The notes: a model not told the origin generated them from the sequence alone. DNA of 64,000 nucleotides from Hormoscilla sp. GUM202 (GCA_005518205.2 RFFC02000028.1:1-64000); one strand, 5' to 3'; counted from the first letter of the stretch, positions 24,682-34,450 are shown. Program-made: numbers and translations.

Positions 24682-25746
24682 ATGGCCAAAGTAGAAATAA
24701 TTAATCTGAACAAAACCTACAGTCAGAAAGTAGTTCCAGTAAATAACATCAGTTTGCAAGTAGCAGATGGAGAATTTCTTACCTTATTGGGACCGTCGGG
24801 TTGTGGCAAATCAACGACCCTGCGGATGATAGCAGGGTTAGAACAACCTACTCGGGGAAAGATATTAATCGGTGGGCGGGATGTGACAAACCTCCAACCG
24901 GGCGATCGCAACATGGCGATGGTGTTTCAAAGCTACGCCCTGTATCCCCACATGAAAGTATATGACAACTTGGCATCGGGACTGAAGTTGAAAAAAGTAC
25001 CCTCTTCTGAAATCAAACAGCGGATCGCTGAATGTGCTGAACTGCTAGGACTGGAAGCGTTAATGGACCGCAAACCGGGTCAACTATCTGGGGGACAAAG
25101 GCAACGGGTTGCCCTGGGTCGCGCCCTCGTGCGTCGTCCTGATGTATTCTTACTGGATGAACCCCTGAGTAACCTGGATGCCCTACTACGAGAACGGGTA
25201 AGAGCTGAGATGAAAAAGATATTTGCATCCCAGCAAGTGCCAGTAATTTACGTCACCCACGACCAGACCGAGGCAATGACTCTCTCTAATAAAGTGGCAG
25301 TTCTCAACAATGGGATAGTCCAGCAACTAGACACCCCCACGCAAATTTATACCCATCCAGCTAATAAATTTGTCGCTTCTTTTGTGGGTAGTCCCCAGAT
25401 GAATTTACTCCAACTGCAATGCCACCGACAAGCTGCGGTTTTGGGGGACTTTCTCATGCACGGGCGGGAGTTGCCCCAAATGCCCCCGTCCATTATACTG
25501 GGTATTCGTCCTGAACATCTCCGCCTCGCCCGCCCAGAAGACCCTCAGAAGATTGAAGGAACAGTAGATTTGGTGGAAAATTTGGGAATGCACAATCTCA
25601 TCAGGCTTAGAGTTGAGGGTGCAGATGGGTTAACTCTGCGAGTATTGTTGCCTAGTGACCAAGCTTGGGAGGGAGAACGACTTACCTTAGCTGTGCCACC
25701 CGATCGCATTCATTGGTTTGATGTCCACACTGGCGATCGGCTATAA
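24682..25746 (+). CDS. Carbohydrate ABC importer ATPase (UgpC/MsmK/MalK type)
   Basis: A 354-aa ATPase with Walker A LLGPSGCGKSTTLRMIAGL, Q-loop MVFQSYALYPHMKVYDNL, signature LSGGQRQRVALGRALVRRP, Walker B VFLLDEPLSNLDALLRE and H-loop YVTHDQTEAMTLSNKVAVL. A C-terminal TOBE/OB regulatory domain (from about residue 240, SFVGSPQMNLLQL, GIRPEHLRLARPED) marks it as a CUT1-type sugar importer ATPase. It closes the four-gene unit binding protein, permease, permease, ATPase. Confidence 0.93.
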   Translation: MAKVEIINLNKTYSQKVVPVNNISLQVADGEFLTLLGPSGCGKSTTLRMIAGLEQPTRGKILIGGRDVTNLQPGDRNMAMVFQSYALYPHMKVYDNLASGLKLKKVPSSEIKQRIAECAELLGLEALMDRKPGQLSGGQRQRVALGRALVRRPDVFLLDEPLSNLDALLRERVRAEMKKIFASQQVPVIYVTHDQTEAMTLSNKVAVLNNGIVQQLDTPTQIYTHPANKFVASFVGSPQMNLLQLQCHRQAAVLGDFLMHGRELPQMPPSIILGIRPEHLRLARPEDPQKIEGTVDLVENLGMHNLIRLRVEGADGLTLRVLLPSDQAWEGERLTLAVPPDRIHWFDVHTGDRL

Positions 25747-26206
25747 TCAGTTGATCCTAGGTAGATCGTTGGCGTCGGGGCCAGGGAAAGAGCAATAGAC
25801 ACCGTTCGGGGAAAATTAATTGACAAGAGCATACAGATATGATATAATAAGAGACAATGGTAGAGGGTAAGAAGATAAAAAAAAGATTGCTACAGTATAG
25901 CGATCGGGGAGTTGATGTATTTATAGGAATAATTCATGAATGATCCCTGCAAATACATAAATCCAGAGGTAGCTACATTTAACAAGCGCGATCTTCCCCA
26001 GTCGGTTAAAACAGACGGTAGTGATAAACATGTAGTGATGTGATGGCTAGTCTGTCCCAATAGGTGTGGGGATGTGGCATTTTCAATTTTTCGGCTGGGA
26101 GCTGAAATGCCTGAAATATCGTTATTTGACTTGCCGTTGGATGCCACTATTGCGATATCCGTCTGAGCTTTCTTGTGCTAACATCACTACTTGTGACCCA
26201 CTACCA

Positions 26207-26382
26207 AACAGACTTAAGCTATTAGCAGGGGGTTTGAACCGGGTGCATCTCAATTCATGTAATCTAGCCCGCGCAGGCGGGCTTAGTTCGAGTAGCCGGG
26301 CCCTTTAGGGTTCGGGCTGCTAAGCAAATATGAGATGCACCCGTTTGAACCCCCTGGGGGCCGACAACGAAGCCAGAAAATT
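26207..26382. repeat. Double-palindrome repeat copy interrupted by a MITE
   Basis: ACTTAAGCTATTAGCAGGG and GGTTTGAACC lie left of the MITE. The right continuation GTTTGAACCCCCTGGGGG with GACAACGAAG corresponds to the right half of copies at 14096 and 36117. Removing the MITE and one 9-bp duplicate restores the repeat. Confidence 0.8.
26241..26342. mobile_element. 102-bp MITE with GGGTGCATCTCA ends and 9-bp target duplication
   Basis: Perfect 12-bp terminal inverted repeats GGGTGCATCTCA (26241-26252) and TGAGATGCACCC (26331-26342). The 9-bp direct repeat GTTTGAACC sits immediately outside at 26232-26240 and 26343-26351. The tips match those of the ISKra4-type element at 7848-9536 (GGGTGCATCCCA), which is a likely source of transposase. 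The interior contains GC-rich dyads and no reading frame. Confidence 0.9.
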
Positions 26383-26428
26383 ACACTCAGTAAAAGTGTA
26401 GCAATCTTTTTTCATGTATGGTATTATT

Positions 26429-26525
26429 TATAGCATTTTTCAATAAGGTGAGGTACAGTGAAAGCATTGCTATCAGTGGTTTTCATGGCTGGCGGCTGTA
26501 CCTCAGAATTTCGAGAAATGCTATA
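26429..26525. mobile_element. 97-bp MITE with TATAGCATTT ends
   Basis: The 30-bp ends starting TATAGCATTTTTCAATAAGG and (inverted) TATAGCATTTCTCGAAATTC agree at 24 of 30 positions and both finish GAGGTACAG. TA dinucleotides at the tips suit an IS630/mariner-type origin. It lies 46 bases upstream of the histidine kinase start. Confidence 0.75.
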
Positions 26526-26571
26526 ATTGTAATTCAATCGCTATAAGGGTTGACACCGGTCATAACCGCAT

Positions 26572-29500
26572 ATGGACTACGCTGACGCTACAGAAAATCC
26601 CGAGTTATTGGAGCTGTTTATAGAACAGACGCCCACCGCAGTTGCCGTGTTAGACCGCGACATGCGCTACATTATCACCAGTCACATCTGGCTGAAAGAT
26701 TATGGGTTGGGTACAGTTGATTTACGCGGTCGCTCTCATTACGAGGTGTTTCCAGATCTAAGCTTACGCTGGAAGCAAATATACGCCGAATGCTTAGCTG
26801 GGTACTCACAGCAGTCGGGAGAAGATACTGTCGAGAAAGCAAACGGCGAACCCTTTTGGGTGAAGTGGAAGATCGAACCATGGCGGACTAAAACTGGTGA
26901 AATAGGTGGTCTGATCCTGTGGACAGAACCGATCGCTTCACCGTCGGCCCTGGAACAGAGCGAAGAAAACCGTTTCCAGACGCTAACGGCCAATGTTCCG
27001 GGAATGATTTATCAATTTCTGCTCCAGGCTGATGCTGGGGTATGCTTTCCCTATGTCAGTCCTCGGTGTCTGAGCTTGTGCGAACTAGAGCCAGAGGCCC
27101 TCCAGCAGGACGCTCATCTTTTCTTTGAACTGCTGCATCCCGACGATCGGCAGGGGTTTGAAGCATCTATTACGGCCTCAGTGAATACTTTACAACCTTG
27201 GCGTTGGGAAGGGCGGATCATTACCCCTTCTGGTCAGATAAAATGGCTCTCGGTGACGACGGCCCCTCCAGAAAGACAAGCATCTCCAGGGAATGGCAAG
27301 GGTGACATTCTGTGGGATGGGTTGATAGTGGATATTACCCATCGCAAGCAGACGGAAATTGCTCTGCGGGAACAAGAAGCAGAACTGCGGGCCCTGTTTG
27401 AGTCCATGACCGATATCATCCTGGTGCTCGATGGGGGGGGACGCTATCTGAAAGTTGCGCCGACTAATTCCCAGTTGTTGGTGCAGCCAACTGTAGAAAT
27501 GCTGGGCATGACATTGCATGACATGTTGCCAAAAGATGCAGCGGACCGGATGCTGCTCTCTATTCAACGTGCTTTAGATACTCGCCAGACCATTGATGTA
27601 GAATATAGCATGTCCATTGGTGAGAGTCGGGTTTGGTTTGCGGCCAAGATTTCGCCTCTGCACAGGGTAAAGGTGGAAATCACTTCGGACGATGGCTTGA
27701 ATTCATCATTGCTGAATAATTACGAAGATACGGTGATCTGTGTGGCGCGGGACATTACGGCTCGCAAGCGTTCAGAATCCCAATTAGAGCATTATAAGGA
27801 AGAGTTGGAATTGCGGGTGGAACAGCGGACGGCCCAACTGGCTGCCGAAAGATCCGAGTTACAGCAGGTGGAGAAAAGTTTGCGGCAGCATGTACAGATG
27901 CTGGAGCTGGCGAATGATACCATTATGATTAGAGATCTAGAGGGCAAGATATCTTATTGGAATTCCGGTGCCCAAAAGCTCTATGGCTGGACAAAGCAAG
28001 GGGTGAAAGACCGCGTGGCCCATAGATTATTGCAAACTGAGTTTCCTGAACCCCTTGAGGCGATCGAGGCAGAGTTATTGGAGGAAGGATATTGGGAAGG
28101 GGAACTGGTCCAAACTAAACGAAACGGTGAACAAGTGACTGTCGGGACGCGCTGGACCCTACAGCGAGATGAGTCAGGTCAAGTGGCCGCTATTTTAGAA
28201 ATCAGTAACGATATTACCCAGCGTAAGCAAGCGGAAGCAGCACTGCGCAAAAGTGAAGAACTCTATCGCACTCTGGCTCATAATTTCCCCAATGGCGCGG
28301 TGCTATTGTTTGACCATCGACTGCGCTTTACTTTAGCAGAAGGGAGAGAAATCAGCTTCCTAGTAGGGGGGCAAAAGCGCTTGGAAGGCAAGACTTTAGA
28401 TGCAATTTTTCCCCCGAAAGTTGGCGAGATCCTCGAACCAAATTATCGGGTCGCCCTCCAGGGAATTGCTCGCGCAGCGGAAGTGGCGATCGCGGACCGT
28501 TTCTACCTGGTGCAAACTTTACCGGTCCAGAACGATCGGGCCGAAATCATTGCCGGGATGTGTTTAATCCAAAATATCACGGAGCGCAAGCAGCAAGAGG
28601 ATGCTTTGCGAGAAAGTGAGACGCGACATCGAAAACTCGCTCAACGGAAAGAATTGCTCAATCGTTTGGCCAGTCAGGTGCGCAATTCTCTGGATCTGGA
28701 TCAAATTATGCAAACCGCTGTCACGGAAATCCGCGACCTGCTACAAATAGATAGATGTATGTTTGTTTGGTATCGATCGGATGAAGCAGAACCCGCCTGG
28801 GAGGTGGTGAAGGAGGCCAAGCGATCGGATATTCCCAGTCTGTTGGGTCGCTTCCCCCTGGATCGGGGTCCTCTAGTAGTAAAACTCTTAAGTCTGGAAA
28901 CAATTCGAGCGGATAACTTAGCAGATACTTCCGATCCGGTATTACAGGAGCTTCACGCTCAGGTAGGCTACACTTCTACCTTAACATTGCCCATTAGAAG
29001 TTCTCAAGGTTGTATTGGTGCAGTTAGCTGCGGACATTTTAGCGGACCTAGCCCTTGGAGTGACGGGGAAGTGGAACTGCTCGAAAGTGTGATTGACCAG
29101 TTGACCCTTGCTATTAGTCAAGCGGAACTCTACGCCCAAGCTACAGAAGCTGCCGCGATCGTGAATGAGAAAAGAGAGCAACTGGAACAAACTTTGCATA
29201 AACTCCGGCGGACCCAATCTCAGCTAATTCAGAGTGAGAAAATGTCCAGTTTGGGGCAACTGGTAGCTGGTATTGCTCACGAAATTAACAACCCGGTTAA
29301 CTTTATTTATGCCAATATAGAGCCCGCGAGAAATTCCATTACCGATATCTTGAGTTTGCTGCAATTATATTCAGAACATGACCCAGAACCTTCGGCAGAA
29401 ATTCAGGATAAAATAGATGAAATCGACTTTGATTTCCTGAGTAAAGACTTGCAAAGAATGCTCTCATCGATGCAGAATGGAGCCGATCGCATTGGCAAGA

Positions 29501-30093
29501 TTGTTCTATCTTTGCGCAATTTCTCGCGGTTGGACGAGTCAGACATGAAAGCTGCTGACATTCACTCTGGCATCGACAGTACCTTAATGCTCCTGCAAAA
29601 TCGGCTGAAAAACCAGAGCGGCGAGCCGATAATTCAGGTACACAAAGAATATGGGAATCTGCCGAAAATTGAGTGCTATCCCGGGCAACTAAATCAGGTG
29701 TTTATCGGTATACTCAATAATGCGATCGATGCTTTGGAAGAATTTTATGGTTTAGGCGATAGTTCATCGCCACAGACTCCCGAGTCGGGAGAATCAAATA
29801 ATCCTATTCCTACTATTCGGATTATCACGGAAAAAATTGATGCAGACCACGTTGCCATTCGCATTATTGATAATGGACCGGGGATAACGGAGTCAGCGAA
29901 AAATCATTTATTTGACCCCTTCTTCACTACTAAAGCTGTGGGCAAGGGCACGGGTTTGGGGTTGGCCATCAGCTACCAAATTGTGGTAGAAAAACATGGT
30001 GGCACTCTGGAATGTATTTCCGCACCGGGTGAGGGGGCCGAGTTCGCGATCGCGATTCCCATTCGCCAGTTTCACGGCCCGGCTAACAGCTGA
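26572..30093 (+). CDS. Multi-PAS/GAF hybrid-less sensor histidine kinase
   Basis: A 1173-aa soluble sensor kinase. The order is five PAS-type modules (about residues 13-125, 131-260, 266-395, 440-555 and 560-680). Linkers carry PAC-like D-x-TxRK(Q/R) signatures such as DITHRKQTE, DITARKRSE, DITQRKQAE and NITERKQQE. A GAF domain follows (about 700-855), then a coiled coil, HisKA with the phospho-acceptor His about 903 in LVAGIAHEINNPVNFIYANI, and HATPase_c with N-box LNNAIDAL, G1 DNGPGI and G2 GKGTGLGLAIS. No membrane segment and no receiver domain occur, so a separate response regulator is needed; none is adjacent. The signal is unknown. Confidence 0.93.
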   Translation: MDYADATENPELLELFIEQTPTAVAVLDRDMRYIITSHIWLKDYGLGTVDLRGRSHYEVFPDLSLRWKQIYAECLAGYSQQSGEDTVEKANGEPFWVKWKIEPWRTKTGEIGGLILWTEPIASPSALEQSEENRFQTLTANVPGMIYQFLLQADAGVCFPYVSPRCLSLCELEPEALQQDAHLFFELLHPDDRQGFEASITASVNTLQPWRWEGRIITPSGQIKWLSVTTAPPERQASPGNGKGDILWDGLIVDITHRKQTEIALREQEAELRALFESMTDIILVLDGGGRYLKVAPTNSQLLVQPTVEMLGMTLHDMLPKDAADRMLLSIQRALDTRQTIDVEYSMSIGESRVWFAAKISPLHRVKVEITSDDGLNSSLLNNYEDTVICVARDITARKRSESQLEHYKEELELRVEQRTAQLAAERSELQQVEKSLRQHVQMLELANDTIMIRDLEGKISYWNSGAQKLYGWTKQGVKDRVAHRLLQTEFPEPLEAIEAELLEEGYWEGELVQTKRNGEQVTVGTRWTLQRDESGQVAAILEISNDITQRKQAEAALRKSEELYRTLAHNFPNGAVLLFDHRLRFTLAEGREISFLVGGQKRLEGKTLDAIFPPKVGEILEPNYRVALQGIARAAEVAIADRFYLVQTLPVQNDRAEIIAGMCLIQNITERKQQEDALRESETRHRKLAQRKELLNRLASQVRNSLDLDQIMQTAVTEIRDLLQIDRCMFVWYRSDEAEPAWEVVKEAKRSDIPSLLGRFPLDRGPLVVKLLSLETIRADNLADTSDPVLQELHAQVGYTSTLTLPIRSSQGCIGAVSCGHFSGPSPWSDGEVELLESVIDQLTLAISQAELYAQATEAAAIVNEKREQLEQTLHKLRRTQSQLIQSEKMSSLGQLVAGIAHEINNPVNFIYANIEPARNSITDILSLLQLYSEHDPEPSAEIQDKIDEIDFDFLSKDLQRMLSSMQNGADRIGKIVLSLRNFSRLDESDMKAADIHSGIDSTLMLLQNRLKNQSGEPIIQVHKEYGNLPKIECYPGQLNQVFIGILNNAIDALEEFYGLGDSSSPQTPESGESNNPIPTIRIITEKIDADHVAIRIIDNGPGITESAKNHLFDPFFTTKAVGKGTGLGLAISYQIVVEKHGGTLECISAPGEGAEFAIAIPIRQFHGPANS

Positions 30094-30193
30094 AGTCGGT
30101 TAAAAACAGACAAAAAATGCGGGTCAAACCCTTGCAGGGTATGGGTTTGATCGCAAAATATATTATTGACAACTCATGAACGGCTTACTATAT

Positions 30194-31225
30194 TTAGCGC
30201 TTATATTCTTTAGCCTTCTCCATCTGGCGTAACATAAATTGGAGCTGCAAATGAATTACTTTTCGATAAGTATCCACCGATTTTCTATCCCAAAGATTGT
30301 GCCCCGCATCAAGTAGGTGCAAGTGATGTTTTTCGTCATTGTCTGCAAATGCCTTTAGTGCATGGGCATACTGGGGAAACAAGTTGAAGGGATCGCCCAA
30401 GCTAACCAAGATCAGAGTTGAAGACAGCGATCGCCTAGATGGATAGTCAAATAAAGGTGTGAAGGTCTTGTAAGCTTCCCAGCTGGGACGATGTAGGGTA
30501 ACACCTGGGGCATGGAGAAGGTCAGCCAGAACTTCTGCTTTATCCTCCAAGTATTGAACAGTAAACTGAAACAATTCTGGAGCCGGATGTGGCGGATTGA
30601 CTGCAATTGCCCCTGCTAGATCCTCATAATGCTGTGCGTACAGTATGGCGGCCACACCTCCTTGGCTCCGTCCAGCAATAAAAACTGGGCGGTGGGGATA
30701 GAGTCGTGATAATACGAGATGAACGTGGCGAATCACTGCCATAAGACCTTGCTCGCTAGCAAACTCAAATGGAGCATTCGAACCCATGCCGTTGAGGGGG
30801 AGGTCAGTTGGAAAAGATGCCACGCGGAACGTCTCGCCATCGGGTAGTAATTCGGTCAGTAAACTTTGGTTGCTCTTTCGCCCACGTCCGCGATTCTTGC
30901 TTTTTCTACCATGAAAAGTTCCCGCAATATCACACAAGGTCTCGGCGACAGAAAAGGTAGTTCCCGTCCCAGGTAATAGGATCAAAATCGCACGATGCTC
31001 GTCATTGACTAACTTTTGTGGCTCTAAGATGCCCGTGCATGCTATTGGTAGATATAACTTTGTAAATGGAAGGATTTGTTTGGGTTCGCTTGTTGCACCG
31101 ACTCTATGAACCAATTCTTGGCTCTCCTGAATCACGTTCATCTCCAGCAATTCATTGCGACTTATGTCACCAGACATCGCCAGTTTTTGGTTTGCTTGTT
31201 CGAGCTTTTTCAATTCTGAACTCAT
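30194..31225 (-). CDS. Alpha/beta-hydrolase (esterase/lipase-like), third gene of an operon
   Basis: A 343-aa predicted hydrolase. The strand ILILLPGTGTTFSVAETLCD supplies an oxyanion-type loop. The nucleophile elbow is VFIAGRSQGGVAAILYAQHY (Ser in GRSQG, about residue 190). An acid residue is likely in LVSLGDPFNLFP and the His in LHLLDAGHNLWDRKS near the end. The N-terminal 50 residues are helical and hydrophilic. The start is 30 bases from the methyltransferase stop, indicating one transcript with 31256 and 31902. The substrate could be an ester made or activated by the upstream enzymes; I do not recognise a named family. Confidence 0.75.
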   Translation of the reverse strand: MSSELKKLEQANQKLAMSGDISRNELLEMNVIQESQELVHRVGATSEPKQILPFTKLYLPIACTGILEPQKLVNDEHRAILILLPGTGTTFSVAETLCDIAGTFHGRKSKNRGRGRKSNQSLLTELLPDGETFRVASFPTDLPLNGMGSNAPFEFASEQGLMAVIRHVHLVLSRLYPHRPVFIAGRSQGGVAAILYAQHYEDLAGAIAVNPPHPAPELFQFTVQYLEDKAEVLADLLHAPGVTLHRPSWEAYKTFTPLFDYPSRRSLSSTLILVSLGDPFNLFPQYAHALKAFADNDEKHHLHLLDAGHNLWDRKSVDTYRKVIHLQLQFMLRQMEKAKEYKR

Positions 31226-31255
31226 TTTTTTACTTTTACCAATCTTGCTTTTGCT

Positions 31256-31870
31256 TTATGATTCCGTTGTCTTTTTAATTCTGTATGCCAGAAGATGCAT
31301 GGGGTCATCATAAATCGGCATCGCCTTGGAATTTATCGGACTCCATTCTGGCCGATTGACAACTTCCTGAAGTTGAGGCAAAAAACTCTGACGTGCTGTG
31401 AACACTAAGACCCCTTCATCAATTATTTTTTCTGAAAGAGCGAGTAATTCTGCCGCTCCTGCATGAGCCTCCGCAAATACTCCGGCGGCAATGATGCCAC
31501 TCACCCTCTTGAGGTTTCTAAATAGTCGATCGCCTATCGAGCAGCAAAGCGAAGAGCTATATACCCCTTTGGCAACGGCTTTAGCCAACATGCTTGAAGA
31601 TATATCAATGGCTATTATTTGTTTAAATCCCAATTCAGCCAAGGCCACACCAACAAGACCTGTTCCAGCCCCGGCATCGAGGATCGCGCACTGCTTGTCA
31701 TCAATATACTCTGCAAGCATTAGCGCCGCAGCTAAAGGGACTGGTTCCCACACTCCACCAACATCTGTTTCATAGGTAATTGCCCATCTATCGTAGTTTT
31801 CACATAGCTCGTCCAAATTTTTACTTGAGCAGATCCACTTCAGCCACTTGCTTGGTTGTATCTCCGACAT
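31256..31870 (-). CDS. Class I SAM-dependent methyltransferase, second gene of an operon
   Basis: A 205-aa methyltransferase. The sequence reads LCENYDRWAITYETDVGG then the motif I region AILDAGAGTGLVGVALAELG and the acidic loop IIAIDISSSMLAKA. The C-terminal half (ISGIIAAGVFAEAHAGAAEL, GVLVFTARQSFLPQLQEV) fits a small-molecule methyltransferase related to Williams-Beuren-type or UbiE-like proteins. I start at the ATG at 31870 with GAGGAGAGAAAA directly upstream; a longer open frame exists but lacks sense. It lies 31 bases after the dehydrogenase-like gene and 30 before the hydrolase gene. Confidence 0.83.
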   Translation of the reverse strand: MSEIQPSKWLKWICSSKNLDELCENYDRWAITYETDVGGVWEPVPLAAALMLAEYIDDKQCAILDAGAGTGLVGVALAELGFKQIIAIDISSSMLAKAVAKGVYSSSLCCSIGDRLFRNLKRVSGIIAAGVFAEAHAGAAELLALSEKIIDEGVLVFTARQSFLPQLQEVVNRPEWSPINSKAMPIYDDPMHLLAYRIKKTTES

Positions 31871-31901
31871 TTTTCTCTCCTCAATAGTCTTGCCATTAGT
31901 T

Positions 31902-32999
31902 TTATAAACTCGCGTTTTTCTCGTAGTAACGACCAAAACGATTAGCGAGGAATGCGCCGAGATTGATTTCCTCTTGTTTGAGGAAACCACTGTGGTCGAT
32001 TTCTCCGTTGAGATACATATCCAAGACGGCACAGAGGGAGGCAGAAGTTGCAAGCTGGATAGAACTCCAGGTTTCTCCATAGAAATTCAGGGGATAAATC
32101 TTGCGGGAATCGCTGATTTGTTCTCGATGACCGTTTCTCCAGCCAGAAACAGTGCAGAAGATAATTATCACATCTTGCTTGGTGATGGGGATGGCGCTTT
32201 CTAAGATGTCTTTAAGGAGTTCGCGGCGATCGCTCATGCGTAATTCCTTGGTTAAAAATTTCATCAGATAGCTATGACCTGGATAGCGCACCGTCTTGTA
32301 ATTGAGGGTACGCACCAGCCCTTCGAGAGTTTCGCATAAACTGCCCAAGCCACCCGAAGTGTTAAATGCTTCATATTTTACCCCATCTAAGCTAAAATAC
32401 TCCACCTCTTCCAAGGGAATTGCCTGGATCGTGCGACCGTTTTGAATGGCATCACAAGGATTGCAGTATTCGTTAATTAGACCTTCTGTGGACCAAGTGA
32501 GGTTGTACATCATCATATTAGAGGGATATTGCGGCAGGGCTCCAACGCGCATTTTTACCTCGTCGAGCTTCTCAAAACCACTACAAAGGTGATGAGCCAA
32601 TATGCCAATAAAGCCGGGAGCCAGTCCGCACTGGGGTGCGAAGATCGAGCCATCAGGAGCAGTTTTAGCTATGGAGCGAATGACCTCGGTGGTTGCCACA
32701 TCCTCCGTAAGGTCAAAATAGCTAACTCCTGCTTTAGCTGCTGCTCTGGCGATCGCGGGATTGACGTAATAGGGACAGGCAGACACAACGCAGTCCTGGC
32801 CTTCTAGTTTTTTCGCCATCGCCGCTTCGTCAGTGACATCTATGACGAAAGTCCCAACTGGTACCGATTCAGTTAAGCTCTCTAATGCTCCGGAGTCTAT
32901 ATCCCCAACAAGTACGGTGTAATCGCCGCTGCGATCTAGGAGTTTGGCGATCGCAGCTCCGATCTTTCCACCGCCTAAGATAATAACGGAATACATCAT
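31902..32999 (-). CDS. Saccharopine dehydrogenase-like NAD(P)-dependent enzyme, first gene of an operon
   Basis: A protein of about 365 aa with a Rossmann start MMYSVIILGGGKIGAAIAKL and the saccharopine/lysine-6-dehydrogenase pattern CVVSACPYYVNPAIARAAAK, YFDLTEDVATTE and FAPQCGLAPGFIGILAHHL. Length and order resemble lysine 6-dehydrogenase and related imine-forming or reductive enzymes more than the bifunctional AASS protein. Start ATG at 32999 follows AGGACATTTTAAA. It leads a tight three-gene unit with a methyltransferase and a hydrolase, suggesting a small pathway acting on an amino acid such as lysine. Confidence 0.83.
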   Translation of the reverse strand: MMYSVIILGGGKIGAAIAKLLDRSGDYTVLVGDIDSGALESLTESVPVGTFVIDVTDEAAMAKKLEGQDCVVSACPYYVNPAIARAAAKAGVSYFDLTEDVATTEVIRSIAKTAPDGSIFAPQCGLAPGFIGILAHHLCSGFEKLDEVKMRVGALPQYPSNMMMYNLTWSTEGLINEYCNPCDAIQNGRTIQAIPLEEVEYFSLDGVKYEAFNTSGGLGSLCETLEGLVRTLNYKTVRYPGHSYLMKFLTKELRMSDRRELLKDILESAIPITKQDVIIIFCTVSGWRNGHREQISDSRKIYPLNFYGETWSSIQLATSASLCAVLDMYLNGEIDHSGFLKQEEINLGAFLANRFGRYYEKNASL

Positions 33000-33447
33000 T
33001 TTAAAATGTCCTATTATTTTTCTAAAGTTCAAACTTGGGTGAATCTCAATTTCGTCATTATCTATGTAAGAGCAGTAGTCAATGTCATACAATCTAGTAT
33101 ACACCCTACAATAGTGAACCAATCCAATTCCTCAAACATTGTTCAAAAACTTCGTAGTCTTAGTTTGTAGGTTGGGGATGCTGAGATTACCCCACTTTAC
33201 CTATATTAAAAGCCAAAAACTCATTTGTCAACCCTTTTTTTGCTTGGGAGCAATTTTTGTTTCGCCATTTGCTTCAAACGCTTATCTAGTAAGGGCTTGA
33301 GTACATACGATCCTCATTCGCTCGTCTTCGGAGGCCAACCGCGATCGCCCCTATTCTGCCGGTGATAACAATAGTATAGCCCAGATATCTCATATTAACG
33401 AATCCCGATCGCCCCCGATCGCCTGGCCGAATGGCCAAAACTAACGA
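33000..33447. other. Intergenic region, no gene recognised
   Basis: This stretch probably carries the promoter of the three-gene minus-strand operon; no clear sigma-type boxes are certain. It holds a few GATCGCC sites and the 8-bp target sequence ACTAACGA at 33440-33447 that flanks the IS1-type element. Confidence 0.5.
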
Positions 33448-34319
33448 GGCGTTGCACAATTACGGGATGATTTAAATAGGTACCGGTACAGAATTATAAC
33501 GTAGATAGTGCAATAATAACTTAATTGAAAGCCTCAACATTTCTTCGGACTTTGAGTAACATAATGTTTTTCTTTTTAATCCAGCTCGATAATGTCTTAA
33601 TCGACCTATTTCACATTCAACACGGGTCATGTAGGTTTTGCTGACTATATGGTCAATATATTCAATAAACATTGGATAAACAGGCCATCCATCAGTAACG
33701 TATAAAAAGCATTGCCAACATTTTATAATATCCCACATAGGCTTAAAAGTTTCTGCAGAACGATCGCCTAATACCCATGTTATAATCCCTGGCTTGAAAT
33801 GATTTACGACTGTCCATAGCCACTTTTTATTCTTTTTTTTATTGACATAAGTATGCAACTCGTCAATTTCTGCAACCTCCGGAATATCGTAGTTTTCAGG
33901 GATTGACGGTAATTCTTTAGCTGCCTGTTTTACCCAATCAATTTGAGTATTATGGCTGACACCAGTTATCCTTTCAATACCTCGAAATCCATTGCCATTA
34001 ACGTACATTGTCAAACAATTTTTCTTGACATCTTCTGAATAACCGCGCGGATAATAATGTTCGAGAAACTGGCGACGACAATCTTTACAAATTCAATTCT
34101 GTTTGCCGCGTCGGTGACCATTTTTATTGATGTTTTCAGAACCACATCTGGGACATTTCATGTTCGACTCCTTTAGCTAATTCTTTCGCCTTACTATCCA
34201 TGATAACACATATTATGACTAGGTCGAAAACAAACATCATACTATACATAAATTCTGACTGTAAAATTGCAGATTATCATAATCTGCAATAACCCATCAT
34301 CCCGAAAATGTGCAACGCC
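33448..34319 (-). mobile_element. IS1-type insertion sequence, 872 bp, 8-bp target duplication
   Basis: Terminal repeats GGCGTTGCACAATTACGGGA and, inverted, GGCGTTGCACATTTTCGGGA agree at 18 of 20 bases. Direct repeats ACTAACGA flank at 33440-33447 and 34320-34327. Size and TSD fit the IS1 family. The transposase carries an early stop, so the element looks non-autonomous. Confidence 0.87.
33472..34161 (-). pseudogene. IS1-family transposase with a nonsense codon at position 23
   Basis: The ATG at 34161 opens MKCPRCGSENINKNGHRRGK, the zinc-finger start of IS1-type transposases. It is followed by QN and then TGA at 34093-34095. The same frame continues without break through ICKDCRRQFLEHYYPRGYSE and the catalytic part (EIDELHTYVNKKKNKKWLWT, ITWVLGDRSAETF, YVTDGWPVYPMF, RVECEIGRLRHYRAGLKRKT). 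A single-base change in a TAT or TGG-like codon would explain it. A start at 34014 would give only the C-terminal 180 residues, without the zinc finger. Confidence 0.83.
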
Positions 34320-34450
34320 ACTAACGATATCCCGAGATATGAGGCTCATCATAAGGGCAATTTTGGGCAGAACTTTAGTTTAACCCGTCCCTGTATTTGA
34401 CAAATCAGGGATTCCTAGTTTACAATGAGAAAGTTGACATCCCGGACAAC

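Larger units (their letters stand above)
25747..26571. other. Repeat-packed 825-bp intergenic region
   Basis: No gene is convincing here. The region holds AGTCGGTTAAAACAGAC (about 25999), an interrupted double-palindrome repeat (26207-26382) with a MITE inside it (26241-26342), and a second MITE (26429-26525). The promoter of the downstream histidine kinase should lie after 26525. Confidence 0.75.
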
